Source: Lachnospiraceae bacterium | GTDB lineage: Bacteria; Bacillota; Clostridia; Lachnospirales; Lachnospiraceae | DNA length: 64,000 nt | Assembly (NCBI GenBank): GCA_017480195.1 | Contig: JAFVBE010000002.1 | Location: 1 to 64,000 of the forward strand | Reading direction: 5' to 3' | Position numbers and translations under genes: made by a program | Part shown: piece by piece, positions 1-8,844 of the stretch | Layout of the letters: each line of letters begins with the position of its first letter | Position numbering within the stretch: the first letter of the stretch is position 1 | Notes under the pieces: generated by a model | Told to the model about the DNA's origin: nothing | What the model saw: only the letters and a program-made list of their open reading frames with translations | The model's database searches: none

Positions 1-1
1 A

Positions 2-274
2 GGGTATTCTATCTGTGGGGTGCGATTTAGTATAGGGTTTATCTTAATGAAGCATAGTTTTTGGAATGGAATGCAAGGCTTTTTTGTTTCAGGAAATCCT
101 GATATGGGAAGTGATGAAGAAGAAGTTTGTTCGAATTGTATCATAAATTCACAGCCTATTATTGTCGCTGACAATGTCGTTGTTGGACATTTTTCGTTTG
201 GTAGACAGACAGAAATAATGAAAGATTATTATAATGATAATAGAGAGTGGTTTAGCATTAGGAGATATATGTAA
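2..274 (+). CDS. C-terminal part of an unrecognised protein, cut by the window edge
   Basis: The frame is open from the left edge to the stop at 272-274. A GTG codon at 20 could serve as a start, but the frame continues upstream of it without a stop and no ribosome site is visible, so this is most likely the tail of a longer gene. The visible part has two nearby cysteines (CSNC) and no motif I recognise. The stop overlaps the next ATG (TAATG), so the two genes are translationally coupled and probably belong to the same surface-polysaccharide locus. Function unknown. Confidence 0.5.
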   Translation, partial: GYSICGVRFSIGFILMKHSFWNGMQGFFVSGNPDMGSDEEEVCSNCIINSQPIIVADNVVVGHFSFGRQTEIMKDYYNDNREWFSIRRYM

Positions 275-1500
275 TGAACAACATAGTCATCTTTGGTGCC
301 CAAGGCTATGCTCTTGGCACATTTAAAGCGATTAAAACTGTATATCCTGATAAGAATATATTATGTTTTCTTGTATCAAAGGTAGGAGGATTAAATCCTG
401 ATACTCTCGGAGGACTTCCTGTCAGGGAGCTTGATGAGTTTTCCGGTTCTTTGTCTGATATTGAGAAAAATCAGACTGAAATTATAATTGCGACACCTGA
501 AAATATCCAACCGGAGATAGAAGAATTACTTGATAGCTATGGATTAACCAACCATAGTCGACTTACTGCGGCTAAATGGGAAGAACTAATGATGCTTTAT
601 CATGCCAAGCTTGGAAGGTTCATACCACTTAGAACTTTATCCGGCGAGGATTTGTATGGAAGGGTTATGTCGGATAGAGAAAAGTTAAATAAATATATAT
701 CTGAGGTAAATGGACATGTGAGTAATATAGACATAAAATCATTTGAGTCGCATTTACACATTTTTATGGCAAAATTCTATAAGGATAAGGTCTTAAAGGA
801 AAAGGTTGAGCTTCCTGATTATATGGTGCCTATACAGGTTGGCACTGAGCTTACGGATGTTAGAGTGGCAGACATTTGCGATAATCAGGGTAATAATATT
901 TCAAAAAAGAATGTGAATTATTGCGAGACAACTGCTTTATACTGGATGTGGAGGAATGTGATTGATGTAGATGATGAAATAAATGAATATGGTATAGGTG
1001 GGGCAGATTACAAAAATGCTGTAAACTTGGATGTGCAGTATTATGGACTTGCGCAGTATAGGCGTATGTTTAGATTCTCGGATGAGGATTTGTTAAGGTT
1101 ATTTTTTAATGATGTGGATGTAGTTTTACCTTATCCTATGCCTTATGAGCTTGATATTAACGCTCATCATAATCGCTACCTGAAGGATGTTGACTGGAAT
1201 GCTATGCTTACTGCTTTGCGTGAGCTCTCGCCTGAATATGCAAAGGCTTTTGAAGATATTTTAAAACAGCAGTTTATGTATAACTATAATGTTATACTTG
1301 CCAAAAAAGAGGTTTTGAGAGATTACTGCGCTTGGCTTTTTCCTATTCTTGAGCGTACAGAGGAGCTTTCTGTACCAAAGGGGAGTGAACGCGCAGACAG
1401 ATATATAGGGTATATGGCGGAGACCTTGGAAACGCTCTATTTTATGTATAATAGGGATAAATTTAAGATTGTTCATACGGGTTGTAAGTTGTTTAGTTGA
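274..1500 (+). CDS. DUF4422-family putative glycosyltransferase with N-terminal Rossmann-like domain
   Basis: This is a 408-residue protein. Residues 1 to about 125 look like a nucleotide-binding Rossmann-type fold (VIFGAQGYALG near the start), like the N-terminal domain often attached to polysaccharide-modifying enzymes. Residues about 165-400 match DUF4422, recognised from YCETTALYWMWRN, EYGIGGADY and VDVVLPYPMPYE. DUF4422 proteins occur in capsule and exopolysaccharide loci and are thought to be glycosyltransferases. The start ATG overlaps the upstream stop, and a strong terminator follows at 1675-1708. The family call is fairly secure. Donor and acceptor sugars cannot be read from the sequence. 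Confidence 0.75.
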   Translation: MNNIVIFGAQGYALGTFKAIKTVYPDKNILCFLVSKVGGLNPDTLGGLPVRELDEFSGSLSDIEKNQTEIIIATPENIQPEIEELLDSYGLTNHSRLTAAKWEELMMLYHAKLGRFIPLRTLSGEDLYGRVMSDREKLNKYISEVNGHVSNIDIKSFESHLHIFMAKFYKDKVLKEKVELPDYMVPIQVGTELTDVRVADICDNQGNNISKKNVNYCETTALYWMWRNVIDVDDEINEYGIGGADYKNAVNLDVQYYGLAQYRRMFRFSDEDLLRLFFNDVDVVLPYPMPYELDINAHHNRYLKDVDWNAMLTALRELSPEYAKAFEDILKQQFMYNYNVILAKKEVLRDYCAWLFPILERTEELSVPKGSERADRYIGYMAETLETLYFMYNRDKFKIVHTGCKLFS

Positions 1501-1645
1501 CCCAAATTATAATACAGATAATGCAGGATAATCAACTATGAAAAGCAAAAAATATGATTGATAGCTGAAAATAACTCATTGGAAGATATTGATGAGGTAT
1601 CTATTGAAATTTATGAAGTGCGTTTGAATTACATGACATTTTTAA

Positions 1646-1686
1646 TGAAGTGCAGTGAAGTTTTCAGTGAAGTGCAGTGAAGTTTT
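1646..1686. repeat. 19-bp direct repeat, 22-bp period
   Basis: The 19-mer TGAAGTGCAGTGAAGTTTT occurs at 1646-1664 and again at 1668-1686. The second copy forms the left arm of the terminator at 1675-1708. A weak open frame (TTG at 1558 to TGA at 1680, about 40 codons) runs through the first copy and ends in SEVFSEVQ. It may be a gene relic, but no family can be named. Confidence 0.6.
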
Positions 1687-1708
1687 TCTTTACAACTTCA
1701 CTGTTTTT
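1675..1708 (+). terminator. Rho-independent terminator after the DUF4422 gene
   Basis: A perfect 10-bp stem (CAGTGAAGTT at 1675-1684, AACTTCACTG at 1694-1703) with a 9-nt loop is followed at once by TTTTT. It closes the transcription unit of the two genes at the left edge. Confidence 0.8.
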
Positions 1709-1782
1709 ATCATACTATGTTTAAAATAAGGTAATCATGTATAAATTATTCATTATTTCAATTGATTTTGGAAGGTGAACAT

Positions 1783-1911
1783 ATGTATATTGAAGAATTG
1801 ATACCAAATATAGATCTTGAGACAAAGAATGTTGAATTAAAGGGAAGCATAGATGAAGGTATAACAAATATACCGTTGTATCTTGTAAGTAGAGTAAATA
1901 CACTTTTGTAA
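1783..1911 (+). pseudogene. 42-codon ORF, possible N-terminal relic of an AlbA_2-type ATP-binding protein
   Basis: ATG at 1783 follows a reasonable ribosome site (GGAAGGTG, 1770-1777) and the frame ends at TAA 1909-1911. The opening MYIEELIPNIDLETKNVELK resembles the beginning of Schlafen/AlbA_2-type ATP-binding proteins, but the rest of such a protein is missing. It is either a truncated relic or a small gene. Nothing else recognisable lies between 1709 and 1934. Confidence 0.3.
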
Positions 1912-1934
1912 AAATAATTTAGAGGAGAACCCTT

Positions 1935-2759
1935 ATGAACACAGCACTTGTTCTTTCCGGCGGAACGGGAACCCGTCTTGGAAGTGAGATACCAAAGCAA
2001 TATATAAAAGTGAATGACAGAATGATTATCAGCTATTGTCTTGAGACATTGCTTAATAATGATAATATTGATTATGTACAGATAGTAGCTGAAGAGGCTT
2101 GGCATAAGGATATTGAAGAAGAACTGGAAGGACTATGTCGGAAATCGTGCAATAGCGGAATCGACGGAAAAACCCCGGATGCTTTAAAATCCAAGTTTAA
2201 GGGCTTTTCTGCGCCTGGTGCGAACAGGCAGTTATCAATTTATAATGGTTTGACTGACATAGGTAAATATGCTGATGATGATTCGTATGTGCTGATACAT
2301 GATGCGGCAAGGCCACTGCTTAAAGATGAATTGATAAATTCCTGTTTTGAAGCATTAAAAAGCGGAAAAGATAAAGAAAAAATAGAGGTTGGTAACTGTA
2401 GCGAAGGTGATGAAAACTTTCAGATGTCAGATGAAGATAATTCTCACGATGGCGTTCTGCCTGTGCTTCCTATGAAGGATACGGTTTATATGAGTCATAA
2501 TGGCAAGACTATTGCGAATCTGATTGACAGGTCGAAGGTTTATGCGGGACAGGCGCCGGAGCTTTTTGTTCTGGGCAAATATTATGAGGCAAATACAAAG
2601 CTTCTTTCAGGGAAAATAATGAGTATTAACGGCTCGACAGAACCGGCAATTATGGCAGGTATGGATATAGTCATGATACCGGGAGATGAGAATAATTTTA
2701 AGATAACTACTAAGGCTGATTTGGAGAAGTTCAAGACGATAATTGAAAAAGCGAATTAG
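1935..2759 (+). CDS. IspD/TarI-family cytidylyltransferase
   Basis: This is a 274-residue nucleotidyltransferase that activates a polyol phosphate (or methylerythritol phosphate) with CTP. The signature LSGGTGTRLGSEIPKQY is at residues 7-23, with the expected catalytic Arg14 and Lys21. VLIHDAARPLL (about 119-129) and the C-terminal FKITTKADL also fit. It is longer than usual (about 230 residues) because of two hydrophilic insertions, near residues 69-88 and 144-172. Ribosome site AGAGGAG at 1921-1927. The LicD-type gene 32 bp downstream suggests that it makes a CDP-polyol (CDP-ribitol-like) for surface-polymer decoration rather than isoprenoid precursors. The two roles cannot be separated by motif alone. 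Confidence 0.8.
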   Translation: MNTALVLSGGTGTRLGSEIPKQYIKVNDRMIISYCLETLLNNDNIDYVQIVAEEAWHKDIEEELEGLCRKSCNSGIDGKTPDALKSKFKGFSAPGANRQLSIYNGLTDIGKYADDDSYVLIHDAARPLLKDELINSCFEALKSGKDKEKIEVGNCSEGDENFQMSDEDNSHDGVLPVLPMKDTVYMSHNGKTIANLIDRSKVYAGQAPELFVLGKYYEANTKLLSGKIMSINGSTEPAIMAGMDIVMIPGDENNFKITTKADLEKFKTIIEKAN

Positions 2760-2791
2760 AAGAATGCTTTTATTTAAAAGATGAGGTAACT

Positions 2792-5308
2792 ATGGATTTT
2801 TCGGTTGATTTTTTCAGGGATGAGGTAAGGAATGGCTTTTATATCCCAACTGCGATAAAGCAGGGCTGGGCGAAAAGTCTTGAGGTTCTTGCCGCAATCG
2901 ACAGGGTGTGTGAAAAAAATAATATTACTTATTTTGCAGAGTGGGGGACTATACTCGGTGCAGTTCGCCATGGTGGTTTTGTGCCCTGGGATGATGACCT
3001 TGACATATGTATGAAGCGCGAGGATTATATCAGATTCCGTGAGGTAGCAGACAAGGAACTTCCGGAAGAATTTGTAATACATGACTATGAGCGTAAGGAA
3101 GACCATTGGCTTTTCCTGTCTCGAGTAGTAAGTCAGAATCAGATATGCTTTGATGAAGAGCATCTTAAGAAATATCATAATTTTCCGTATATGGCGTCGG
3201 TAGATATATTTGTGCTGGATTATTTATATAAGGATGAGACAGAAGAACGAAGACGCTGTGACGAGGTTAAGCGAATAATTGCAGTAGCAGATGGCATAGT
3301 AGAGAATACTATGTATCAGTTGACAATTGACAGGGAATTAAATGAGATAGAACGAAAATATAATGTCAAGCTTGACAGAAGGGCAGATGCCAGAGCATTA
3401 GGTATAGCACTATATAAAATTGCTGAAAAACAGATGGCGCGTGTGCCGAAGGCACAAGCTGATACTATGGGACAGATATTTCCGTGGATATTGAAAGGCG
3501 GCGTAGGTCAGCCGAAGGAATATTATGAAAAGTTCATCAGAGTTCCATTTGAGAATATGACGATACCCGTGCCTGCCTGCTATAACTCTGTCTTAAAAAG
3601 ACGCTATGGTAATTACCTTCAGATTCGTAAGGTCTGGGGCGGTCATGACTATCCTTATTTTGAGAAGCAGCGTGAGAATCTACAGGCTGTGGCGGATTTT
3701 AAACTTCCTGAGTTTACCTTTGATAAGAAGATGCTGAGCAAATGTTATAATCGTGCTATAGCGTATGACGATGCCATTGGTACAGGCTTAGATGATAAAG
3801 TTGTGATAAACTGTGAAAATTTTGACGATAGATTACAGGCTTCTTATCAAAGATTCGATTCCTATAAAAGTACTGTACTAGAATGTTTAAAACAGTTGAC
3901 TGATATGACAAATACACTAATCATGGAACTTTCAACCGGTAAATCGGCGACTGGAACAAATTGTTATGATAATGAACACAAAGCATCATATGAAAACACC
4001 CTTGCACTTCTTCCTGAATGTCAGCAATTAGCGGTTGATTTAGGAAATTTTGTAGAAGGAGTAAAGGGAGAGGAGCGAAGAAGTTGTCAGCTTGTTGTAG
4101 AGAAGATTCAGGTGTATTGTGATGCCTTGTATGAGGTTTATCTGATATTAACTGAGACAGTGCAGGAAGATAGTGTGCAGACTGATGTTGATGAAATCCT
4201 ATCTGTCGGCTCGATAAAGAAACTGTCTGATAAAATATCTCAGGTAGATAGCAAATTAGCTGACCTGACAGACACGGTCAATAATCAGATAATCAACAGA
4301 GATGAAATTCTCTTCCTTACAATAGGACCGAAGGAGTGGACAGGTTTTAATGCAGTTTATAATAAAATTATTTCTCGTGATGAATGTGATGTGTATGTCG
4401 TTCCTCTGCCTCTGTTATTTAAGGATTATTTTGGCAGAATTACAGCAGATGATGAGGAGATAATTTCGGCAACAAAGCTTGATGAATATCCTAAAGATAT
4501 TCTGCTATCACTATGGACAGATTATAATATAGAGCTTCATCAGCCTAAGAAAATATATATACAAAGTCCTTATGATAGTGAGAATCCGTGCCTTACCATA
4601 CCACCGCAATTTTATGCGGAGAATATACGCAAATATACAGACGAGCTTATATATATTCCGCCTTTTAAGACTGCTGAATTCGGCTCAGAGGATTATACGG
4701 ATATATATAATCTAAAGCATTATGTCACCGCACCCGGGGTTATATATGCAGACAAGGTTATAGTTCAGTCGGAGAATATCAAAAATCAATATGTGACTAA
4801 GCTTACAGAATTTGCAGGAGAGGAAACTAAGACTATATGGGAGCGGAAAATTATAACTTATTTATCAACTGAACTGGCAGAGAAAACAGATGACACTACA
4901 ATTAAGTCTAAAAAGCATATGTTATATCTTATTGGCTTAAATGAATTATCAGAGCATAAGGATAATATCCTTGAAAAAATTAGAAATCGTATGGACATTT
5001 TCAGGGAGAATAGTTCATCAATAAACTTGGATATTATGCTGTACCCAATGAACAGTGATATATGGAAGCAGGTAGATGAACAGCTTACATCTGAATTGCT
5101 TAAGCTGATAGATGGGTATGTAGATTCATCATGGTGTAAACTCTATGGATTTGAAAGCAAAATAAAAGAAAAGCTTTCAACCTCGTTCAATGAAACGCTC
5201 GAAGAAACTGCTGTGTCATATGATGCATATTACGGCAGTCCATCACCGTTTGTTACACTTTTTACATATAATAAAAAGCCGGTCATGATAGCTGAATATG
5301 ATATTTAA
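2792..5308 (+). CDS. LicD-family phosphotransferase fused to a second transferase-like domain
   Basis: This is an 838-residue two-part protein. The N-terminal 300 residues carry the LicD signature: GTILGAVRHGGFVPWDDDLDI near residues 52-72, with the metal-binding acidic cluster. LicD enzymes transfer phosphocholine or another polyol phosphate from a CDP donor to surface glycans. Residues about 330-500 are helical and low in conservation. From about residue 500 (FLTIGPKEW) a second domain begins, with YIQSPYD, DELIYIPPF and ADKVIVQSENIKNQYV, a pattern I associate with proteins of CDP-glycerol phosphotransferase type. The cytidylyltransferase just upstream would supply the CDP-linked donor. No signal peptide is visible. 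The LicD call is strong. The role of the second half is inferred. Confidence 0.8.
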   Translation: MDFSVDFFRDEVRNGFYIPTAIKQGWAKSLEVLAAIDRVCEKNNITYFAEWGTILGAVRHGGFVPWDDDLDICMKREDYIRFREVADKELPEEFVIHDYERKEDHWLFLSRVVSQNQICFDEEHLKKYHNFPYMASVDIFVLDYLYKDETEERRRCDEVKRIIAVADGIVENTMYQLTIDRELNEIERKYNVKLDRRADARALGIALYKIAEKQMARVPKAQADTMGQIFPWILKGGVGQPKEYYEKFIRVPFENMTIPVPACYNSVLKRRYGNYLQIRKVWGGHDYPYFEKQRENLQAVADFKLPEFTFDKKMLSKCYNRAIAYDDAIGTGLDDKVVINCENFDDRLQASYQRFDSYKSTVLECLKQLTDMTNTLIMELSTGKSATGTNCYDNEHKASYENTLALLPECQQLAVDLGNFVEGVKGEERRSCQLVVEKIQVYCDALYEVYLILTETVQEDSVQTDVDEILSVGSIKKLSDKISQVDSKLADLTDTVNNQIINRDEILFLTIGPKEWTGFNAVYNKIISRDECDVYVVPLPLLFKDYFGRITADDEEIISATKLDEYPKDILLSLWTDYNIELHQPKKIYIQSPYDSENPCLTIPPQFYAENIRKYTDELIYIPPFKTAEFGSEDYTDIYNLKHYVTAPGVIYADKVIVQSENIKNQYVTKLTEFAGEETKTIWERKIITYLSTELAEKTDDTTIKSKKHMLYLIGLNELSEHKDNILEKIRNRMDIFRENSSSINLDIMLYPMNSDIWKQVDEQLTSELLKLIDGYVDSSWCKLYGFESKIKEKLSTSFNETLEETAVSYDAYYGSPSPFVTLFTYNKKPVMIAEYDI

Positions 5309-5313
5309 TTTAC

Positions 5314-5349
5314 AGAAATTCGCTTTTTTAATTAAAAAAGCGAATTTCT
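5314..5349. terminator. 36-bp perfect palindrome, bidirectional terminator or operator
   Basis: Positions 5314-5331 are the exact reverse complement of 5332-5349 (arm AGAAATTCGCTTTTTTAA). It lies 6 bp after the licD-like stop and could end that transcript. The same AAAAAGCGAAT core recurs at the downstream promoter, so it may also be bound by the regulator encoded at 5460. Confidence 0.6.
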
Positions 5350-5356
5350 TGTGCGT

Positions 5357-5401
5357 TAAAAACGAATAATCATTGACAAAAAAGCGAATAATAATTATTA
5401 T
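5357..5401 (+). promoter_or_regulatory. Promoter with repeated GCGAAT-type motifs for the HTH-ATPase-STAS gene
   Basis: TTGACA at 5373-5378 and TATTAT at 5396-5401 are 17 bp apart. AAAAACGAATAAT just upstream and AAAAAAGCGAATAAT inside the spacer repeat the core seen in both arms of the palindrome at 5314-5349. Such reiterated motifs overlapping a promoter suggest autoregulation. Because this promoter lies at 5373-5401, an in-frame ATG at 5373 cannot be the real translation start. Confidence 0.65.
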
Positions 5402-5459
5402 AAGCATAAGCGGAAACAAGTGGCTGCTAAGCTTAAGTAAAAAATCAGAGGTGAATTTT

Positions 5460-6467
5460 ATGAAGCTGAATGACAAGAAGAAAGCGGTTGTTTTATATAT
5501 TTTAGAAAAAATAGATCAGAAAGCGGACAGTATATCAAAAGCGGTTTCAGAGAACTTTGACATTAATCAGAATACGGTTCATAAATACATTAATGAATTA
5601 TCAGAAGAAGGTATCATACGAAGGATAAAAAGAGGCAAATATGAACTTATTAATAATACGACTGAGTATTCGCTTAATAGAAGCAAGGGAGATTTGGATA
5701 CAGACACACGTGCACTTGACAATTATATTGAGAAGTATCTTGAGGATATGCCTGAAAATGTCAAAGCTATCTGGAGATATACCTTTAGTGAGATGATAAA
5801 TAATGTTATGGATCACTCCGAGGCATCGCGTGTTAAACTGGTTATAGAACAGAATTATCTTAAAACCAAGATAGAAATCTGGGATAATGGTGTAGGTGTA
5901 TTTGAAAAGATTAGAAATTACTTTGGGCTGCCATCGCTTGATGATGCAGTTGGTGAATTGTTCAAGGGTAAATTAACTACAGATGCAGCCAATCATTCAG
6001 GGGAAGGGATTTTCTTTTCTTCAAGGATAATGGATGATTTTCTTATTCTTTCGGGTAATAAGTTATTTACGCATAATAAATATGATGATAATTATGTGTA
6101 TGAGCTTTTGGGAAAGAAGTTCAAAGGCACATGTGTAGTGATGGACTTATCTAATTTCTCACAGAAAAAATTAAAGGATGTGTTTGACTCGTATTCTAAT
6201 GATAACGGCAAGTTTATTAAGACAGATATTATGTTAAAAAATATGTTTGATACTATACCTATATCGCGCTCACAGGCAAAGAGGGTTTGCAACAGGCTGG
6301 AGAATTTCAGTGAGGTTATCATTGATTTTGATAATATCGAATGGATGGGGCAGGGCTTTGCCCATCAGATTTTTGTGGTTTATGCGAAAGAACATCCGGA
6401 ACTAAAATTGATTCCGATTAATATGAATGAGGATGTAACAAAAATGTATAATCATGTTATAAATTAA
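5460..6467 (+). CDS. Winged-helix / GHKL ATPase / STAS-like (DUF4325) regulator
   Basis: This is a 335-residue protein starting at ATG 5460, after AGAGGTG. Residues 1-62 form a winged helix (NTVHKYINELSEEGIIRRIKRGKY). Residues 95-230 are a GHKL ATPase: N-box SEMINNVMDHSEAS (110-123), G1 box DNGVG (142-146), G2-like HSGEGIFFSSR (179-189). Residues 266-335 resemble DUF4325, a STAS-like fold (VIIDFDNIEWMGQGFAHQIF, 286-305). The ATPase and STAS-like parts resemble an anti-sigma kinase and its antagonist joined in one chain with a DNA-binding domain. I infer a self-contained transcriptional switch. It has its own promoter and no obvious partner genes, and its target is unknown. Confidence 0.8.
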   Translation: MKLNDKKKAVVLYILEKIDQKADSISKAVSENFDINQNTVHKYINELSEEGIIRRIKRGKYELINNTTEYSLNRSKGDLDTDTRALDNYIEKYLEDMPENVKAIWRYTFSEMINNVMDHSEASRVKLVIEQNYLKTKIEIWDNGVGVFEKIRNYFGLPSLDDAVGELFKGKLTTDAANHSGEGIFFSSRIMDDFLILSGNKLFTHNKYDDNYVYELLGKKFKGTCVVMDLSNFSQKKLKDVFDSYSNDNGKFIKTDIMLKNMFDTIPISRSQAKRVCNRLENFSEVIIDFDNIEWMGQGFAHQIFVVYAKEHPELKLIPINMNEDVTKMYNHVIN

Positions 6468-6490
6468 TTTTGCACACAACCCACATATCG

Positions 6491-6519
6491 TTGACATATC
6501 CGGCGAAAATACTTATAAT
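6491..6519 (+). promoter_or_regulatory. Consensus promoter of the MBL-hemZ-hisS-aspS operon
   Basis: TTGACA at 6491-6496 and TATAAT at 6514-6519 are separated by 17 bp. This is the only strong promoter seen before the closely spaced genes that run from 6567 to 12011. Confidence 0.8.
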
Positions 6520-6566
6520 CTAAAGGATAATAAAAAGCCGACAGGCTATATAAAAAAGAGGTTTTT

Positions 6567-7208
6567 ATGGCAAATATAATTACAGTTACAAATGTACTTG
6601 GACCATTGGCAACTAACTGCTATATGGTTGTTAATACTGATACGAGAGAGACATTAATAGTTGATCCGGCGGACAGACCGGATTTTATCATTAAAAGGTG
6701 TAAGGAACAGCAGTATAAAGTAACTGCTGTGCTGCTGACTCATGGTCATTTCGACCACATCAGAGCAATTCCGGGACTAAGAGAGGAATATCCTTATATA
6801 AAGGTGTATGCCGGCAAGGAAGAAGAGGATGTGTTAAAGAATCCTAATGTTAATATGACTATTGATTTCCCGCCTGAAATGACGCTTGAGGCAGACATAT
6901 ATGTAAATGATGGCGAGGTTCTCGACTTAATAGGTACTAAGATTAAATGCTTGCATGTGCCGGGACACACCAAGGGCGGTATATGTTATTATTTTGAGGA
7001 TAATAAGATAGTATTCTCGGGAGATACTTTGTTTGAAATGAGTATCGGACGCTCAGATTTTCCTACAGGGGATTGGGATGCACTGATAAACAATATCAGT
7101 TCAAAGCTTTTGACACTGCCGGAGGATGTTGTGGTTTATTCCGGACATGGCGGCAAGACTACCATAGGACGTGAAAAGAAGATGAATCCGTTCTTTTCGG
7201 AACTTTAA
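6567..7208 (+). CDS. MBL-fold metallo-hydrolase (glyoxalase II-like)
   Basis: This is a 213-residue metallo-beta-lactamase-fold hydrolase. The THGHFDH motif (His59, His61, Asp63, His64), His133 in VPGHTKGG, Asp152 in FSGDTLF and a late SGHGG form the di-metal site. It matches the small YcbL/glyoxalase II-like type, whose members hydrolyse thioesters such as hydroxyacylglutathione, although in Clostridia the true substrate is usually unknown. Ribosome site AGAGG at about 6556. It leads an operon with hemZ, hisS and aspS, an order common in Clostridia, where it often follows relA. Confidence 0.85.
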   Translation: MANIITVTNVLGPLATNCYMVVNTDTRETLIVDPADRPDFIIKRCKEQQYKVTAVLLTHGHFDHIRAIPGLREEYPYIKVYAGKEEEDVLKNPNVNMTIDFPPEMTLEADIYVNDGEVLDLIGTKIKCLHVPGHTKGGICYYFEDNKIVFSGDTLFEMSIGRSDFPTGDWDALINNISSKLLTLPEDVVVYSGHGGKTTIGREKKMNPFFSEL

Positions 7209-7261
7209 ATTAAGAGTATTATATATGACTTATATATAAAATATATGAGGCGGATGTTTTT

Positions 7262-8827
7262 ATGATTTTATTGAAAACGAACGTGTCTGACTATGATAAT
7301 GATATATGTTCTATGCTTATGGCTTTTTTCTTCGGAGAGAAGATTGTCAATAGTGATGAAGCGGCAGAGAAGATAGCGAAGCACAAGGCGGACTATAATT
7401 TCAATACTGAACTGCTTTTAGAATTAAATGCTTATTTTGACATAGAAAAAACAAATATAATAATATCTGAAACTACTACCGCAAAAAAGTATGAGACACA
7501 GATTTCAGGTGATTACAGAGATAGGAATGTCTATAGAAATTCATTTAAGATTGCCCTGTATCGTCTGTTAAGTGAAATAACCGGCAGGAAGCTTCCCTGG
7601 GGAGACTTGACAGGGGTGCGACCGACGAAGATAGCACTTAAATTACTTAGGTCGGGCAGCAGTTATGATGACACGATAGATAATTATATAAAGACCTATG
7701 ATGTATCCCGAAGAAAGGCTGAGCTTGCGACACAGGTTGCTACAAGAGAATTAGAACTTATAAAATACTTAGATTTGGAAAATTCATATTGCCTTTATGT
7801 GGGTATACCATTCTGCCCGAGCAGATGCCTTTACTGTTCATTTACCTCTTATCCGATAGCTCAAAATAAGGATAAAGTTGACAAATATTTAGACAGATTA
7901 TGTGATGAGATAAGTATAGTTGCCGACAGATATAGGGATAAGAAGCTCGTAGCGATATATATAGGCGGCGGCACGCCGACATCGCTTAACCATATACAGT
8001 TAGACAGACTTCTTACACATATTGATGAAGTATTTTCGCTTGGAGATAAAATTGATAAGAGTTGTATTAAAGGTGAAGATATAGATAAAACAGTTGGAAC
8101 CTCTTATGATAAAGATAATTGGTTGCACAATCTGCTCGAATATACGATAGAAGCAGGCCGTCCCGACAGCATAACGAAAGAAAAGCTCGAGGTTATGAAA
8201 TCTCATCATATAACGAGGATAAGCATTAATCCTCAGACTATGAACGATGAAACCTTAAAAACCATAGGACGCGCACATACGGCGACGCAGGTTGAAAAAG
8301 CTTTTTTTCTTGCTCGTGAGCTTGGGTTTGATAATATCAATATGGATATTATCGCAGGACTTGTAGGTGAGGATTTGTCAATGATGGAGCATACTCTTGA
8401 TGCGATAAAAAAGCTTAAGCCTGACAGCCTTACAATTCATTCGCTTGCAATAAAGAGAGCTGCAAGGCTCAATGAGAAAATGGATGAATATAAAGGCGAG
8501 ATAAATCACGATATGAATGAAATGCTTGATATGGTTTCGGATGCTGCTAATAATCTTGGGATGTCTCCGTATTATTTATACAGGCAGAAGAATATTGGAG
8601 GTAATCTTGAGAATGTCGGATATTCAAGTTCGGGTAAGGAGTGTCTCTATAATGTGCTTATAATGGAGGAACTTACTGACATTATTGCAGTTGGCGCAGG
8701 CTCGTCCTCAAAATATGTTATAAGAGATGATGAGGGAAATGTAATAAGGATTGACCGCTCGGAGAACTGCAAGTCGATTGATGATTATATAGACAGATTT
8801 GATGAGATGATAGGTAGAAAAAGATAA
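7262..8827 (+). CDS. hemZ: HemZ-type radical SAM coproporphyrinogen dehydrogenase-like protein
   Basis: This is a 521-residue radical SAM protein. The cluster motif is CPSRCLYC (Cys185, Cys189, Cys192), followed by IYIGGGTPTSL, typical of the oxygen-independent coproporphyrinogen oxidase family. The N-terminal 170 residues, including LPWGDLTGVRPTKIA, mark the HemZ subgroup found beside hisS in Firmicutes. In an organism with no visible heme pathway the real activity may be heme-related salvage or something else. A hydrophilic insertion lies at about residues 260-288. Ribosome site AGGCGG. hisS begins 17 bp after the stop. Confidence 0.85.
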   Translation: MILLKTNVSDYDNDICSMLMAFFFGEKIVNSDEAAEKIAKHKADYNFNTELLLELNAYFDIEKTNIIISETTTAKKYETQISGDYRDRNVYRNSFKIALYRLLSEITGRKLPWGDLTGVRPTKIALKLLRSGSSYDDTIDNYIKTYDVSRRKAELATQVATRELELIKYLDLENSYCLYVGIPFCPSRCLYCSFTSYPIAQNKDKVDKYLDRLCDEISIVADRYRDKKLVAIYIGGGTPTSLNHIQLDRLLTHIDEVFSLGDKIDKSCIKGEDIDKTVGTSYDKDNWLHNLLEYTIEAGRPDSITKEKLEVMKSHHITRISINPQTMNDETLKTIGRAHTATQVEKAFFLARELGFDNINMDIIAGLVGEDLSMMEHTLDAIKKLKPDSLTIHSLAIKRAARLNEKMDEYKGEINHDMNEMLDMVSDAANNLGMSPYYLYRQKNIGGNLENVGYSSSGKECLYNVLIMEELTDIIAVGAGSSSKYVIRDDEGNVIRIDRSENCKSIDDYIDRFDEMIGRKR

Positions 8828-8844
8828 TTTAGGAGGATAGATAA

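Noticed and set aside
1646..1686. Tandem repeats as a possible CRISPR array
   Set aside because: There are only two copies with a 3-bp separation, no spacers and no cas genes in the window.
5373..5459. Upstream in-frame ATG that would lengthen the HTH-ATPase-STAS protein by 29 residues
   Set aside because: It lies within the -35 element of a consensus promoter. ATG 5460 has the ribosome site and begins with a normal winged helix.
8828..8844. T-box leader expected for the hisS-aspS pair
   Set aside because: Only 17 bp separate hemZ and hisS, and the region before 6567 shows no T-box sequence (no AGGGTGGNACCGCG-like box).
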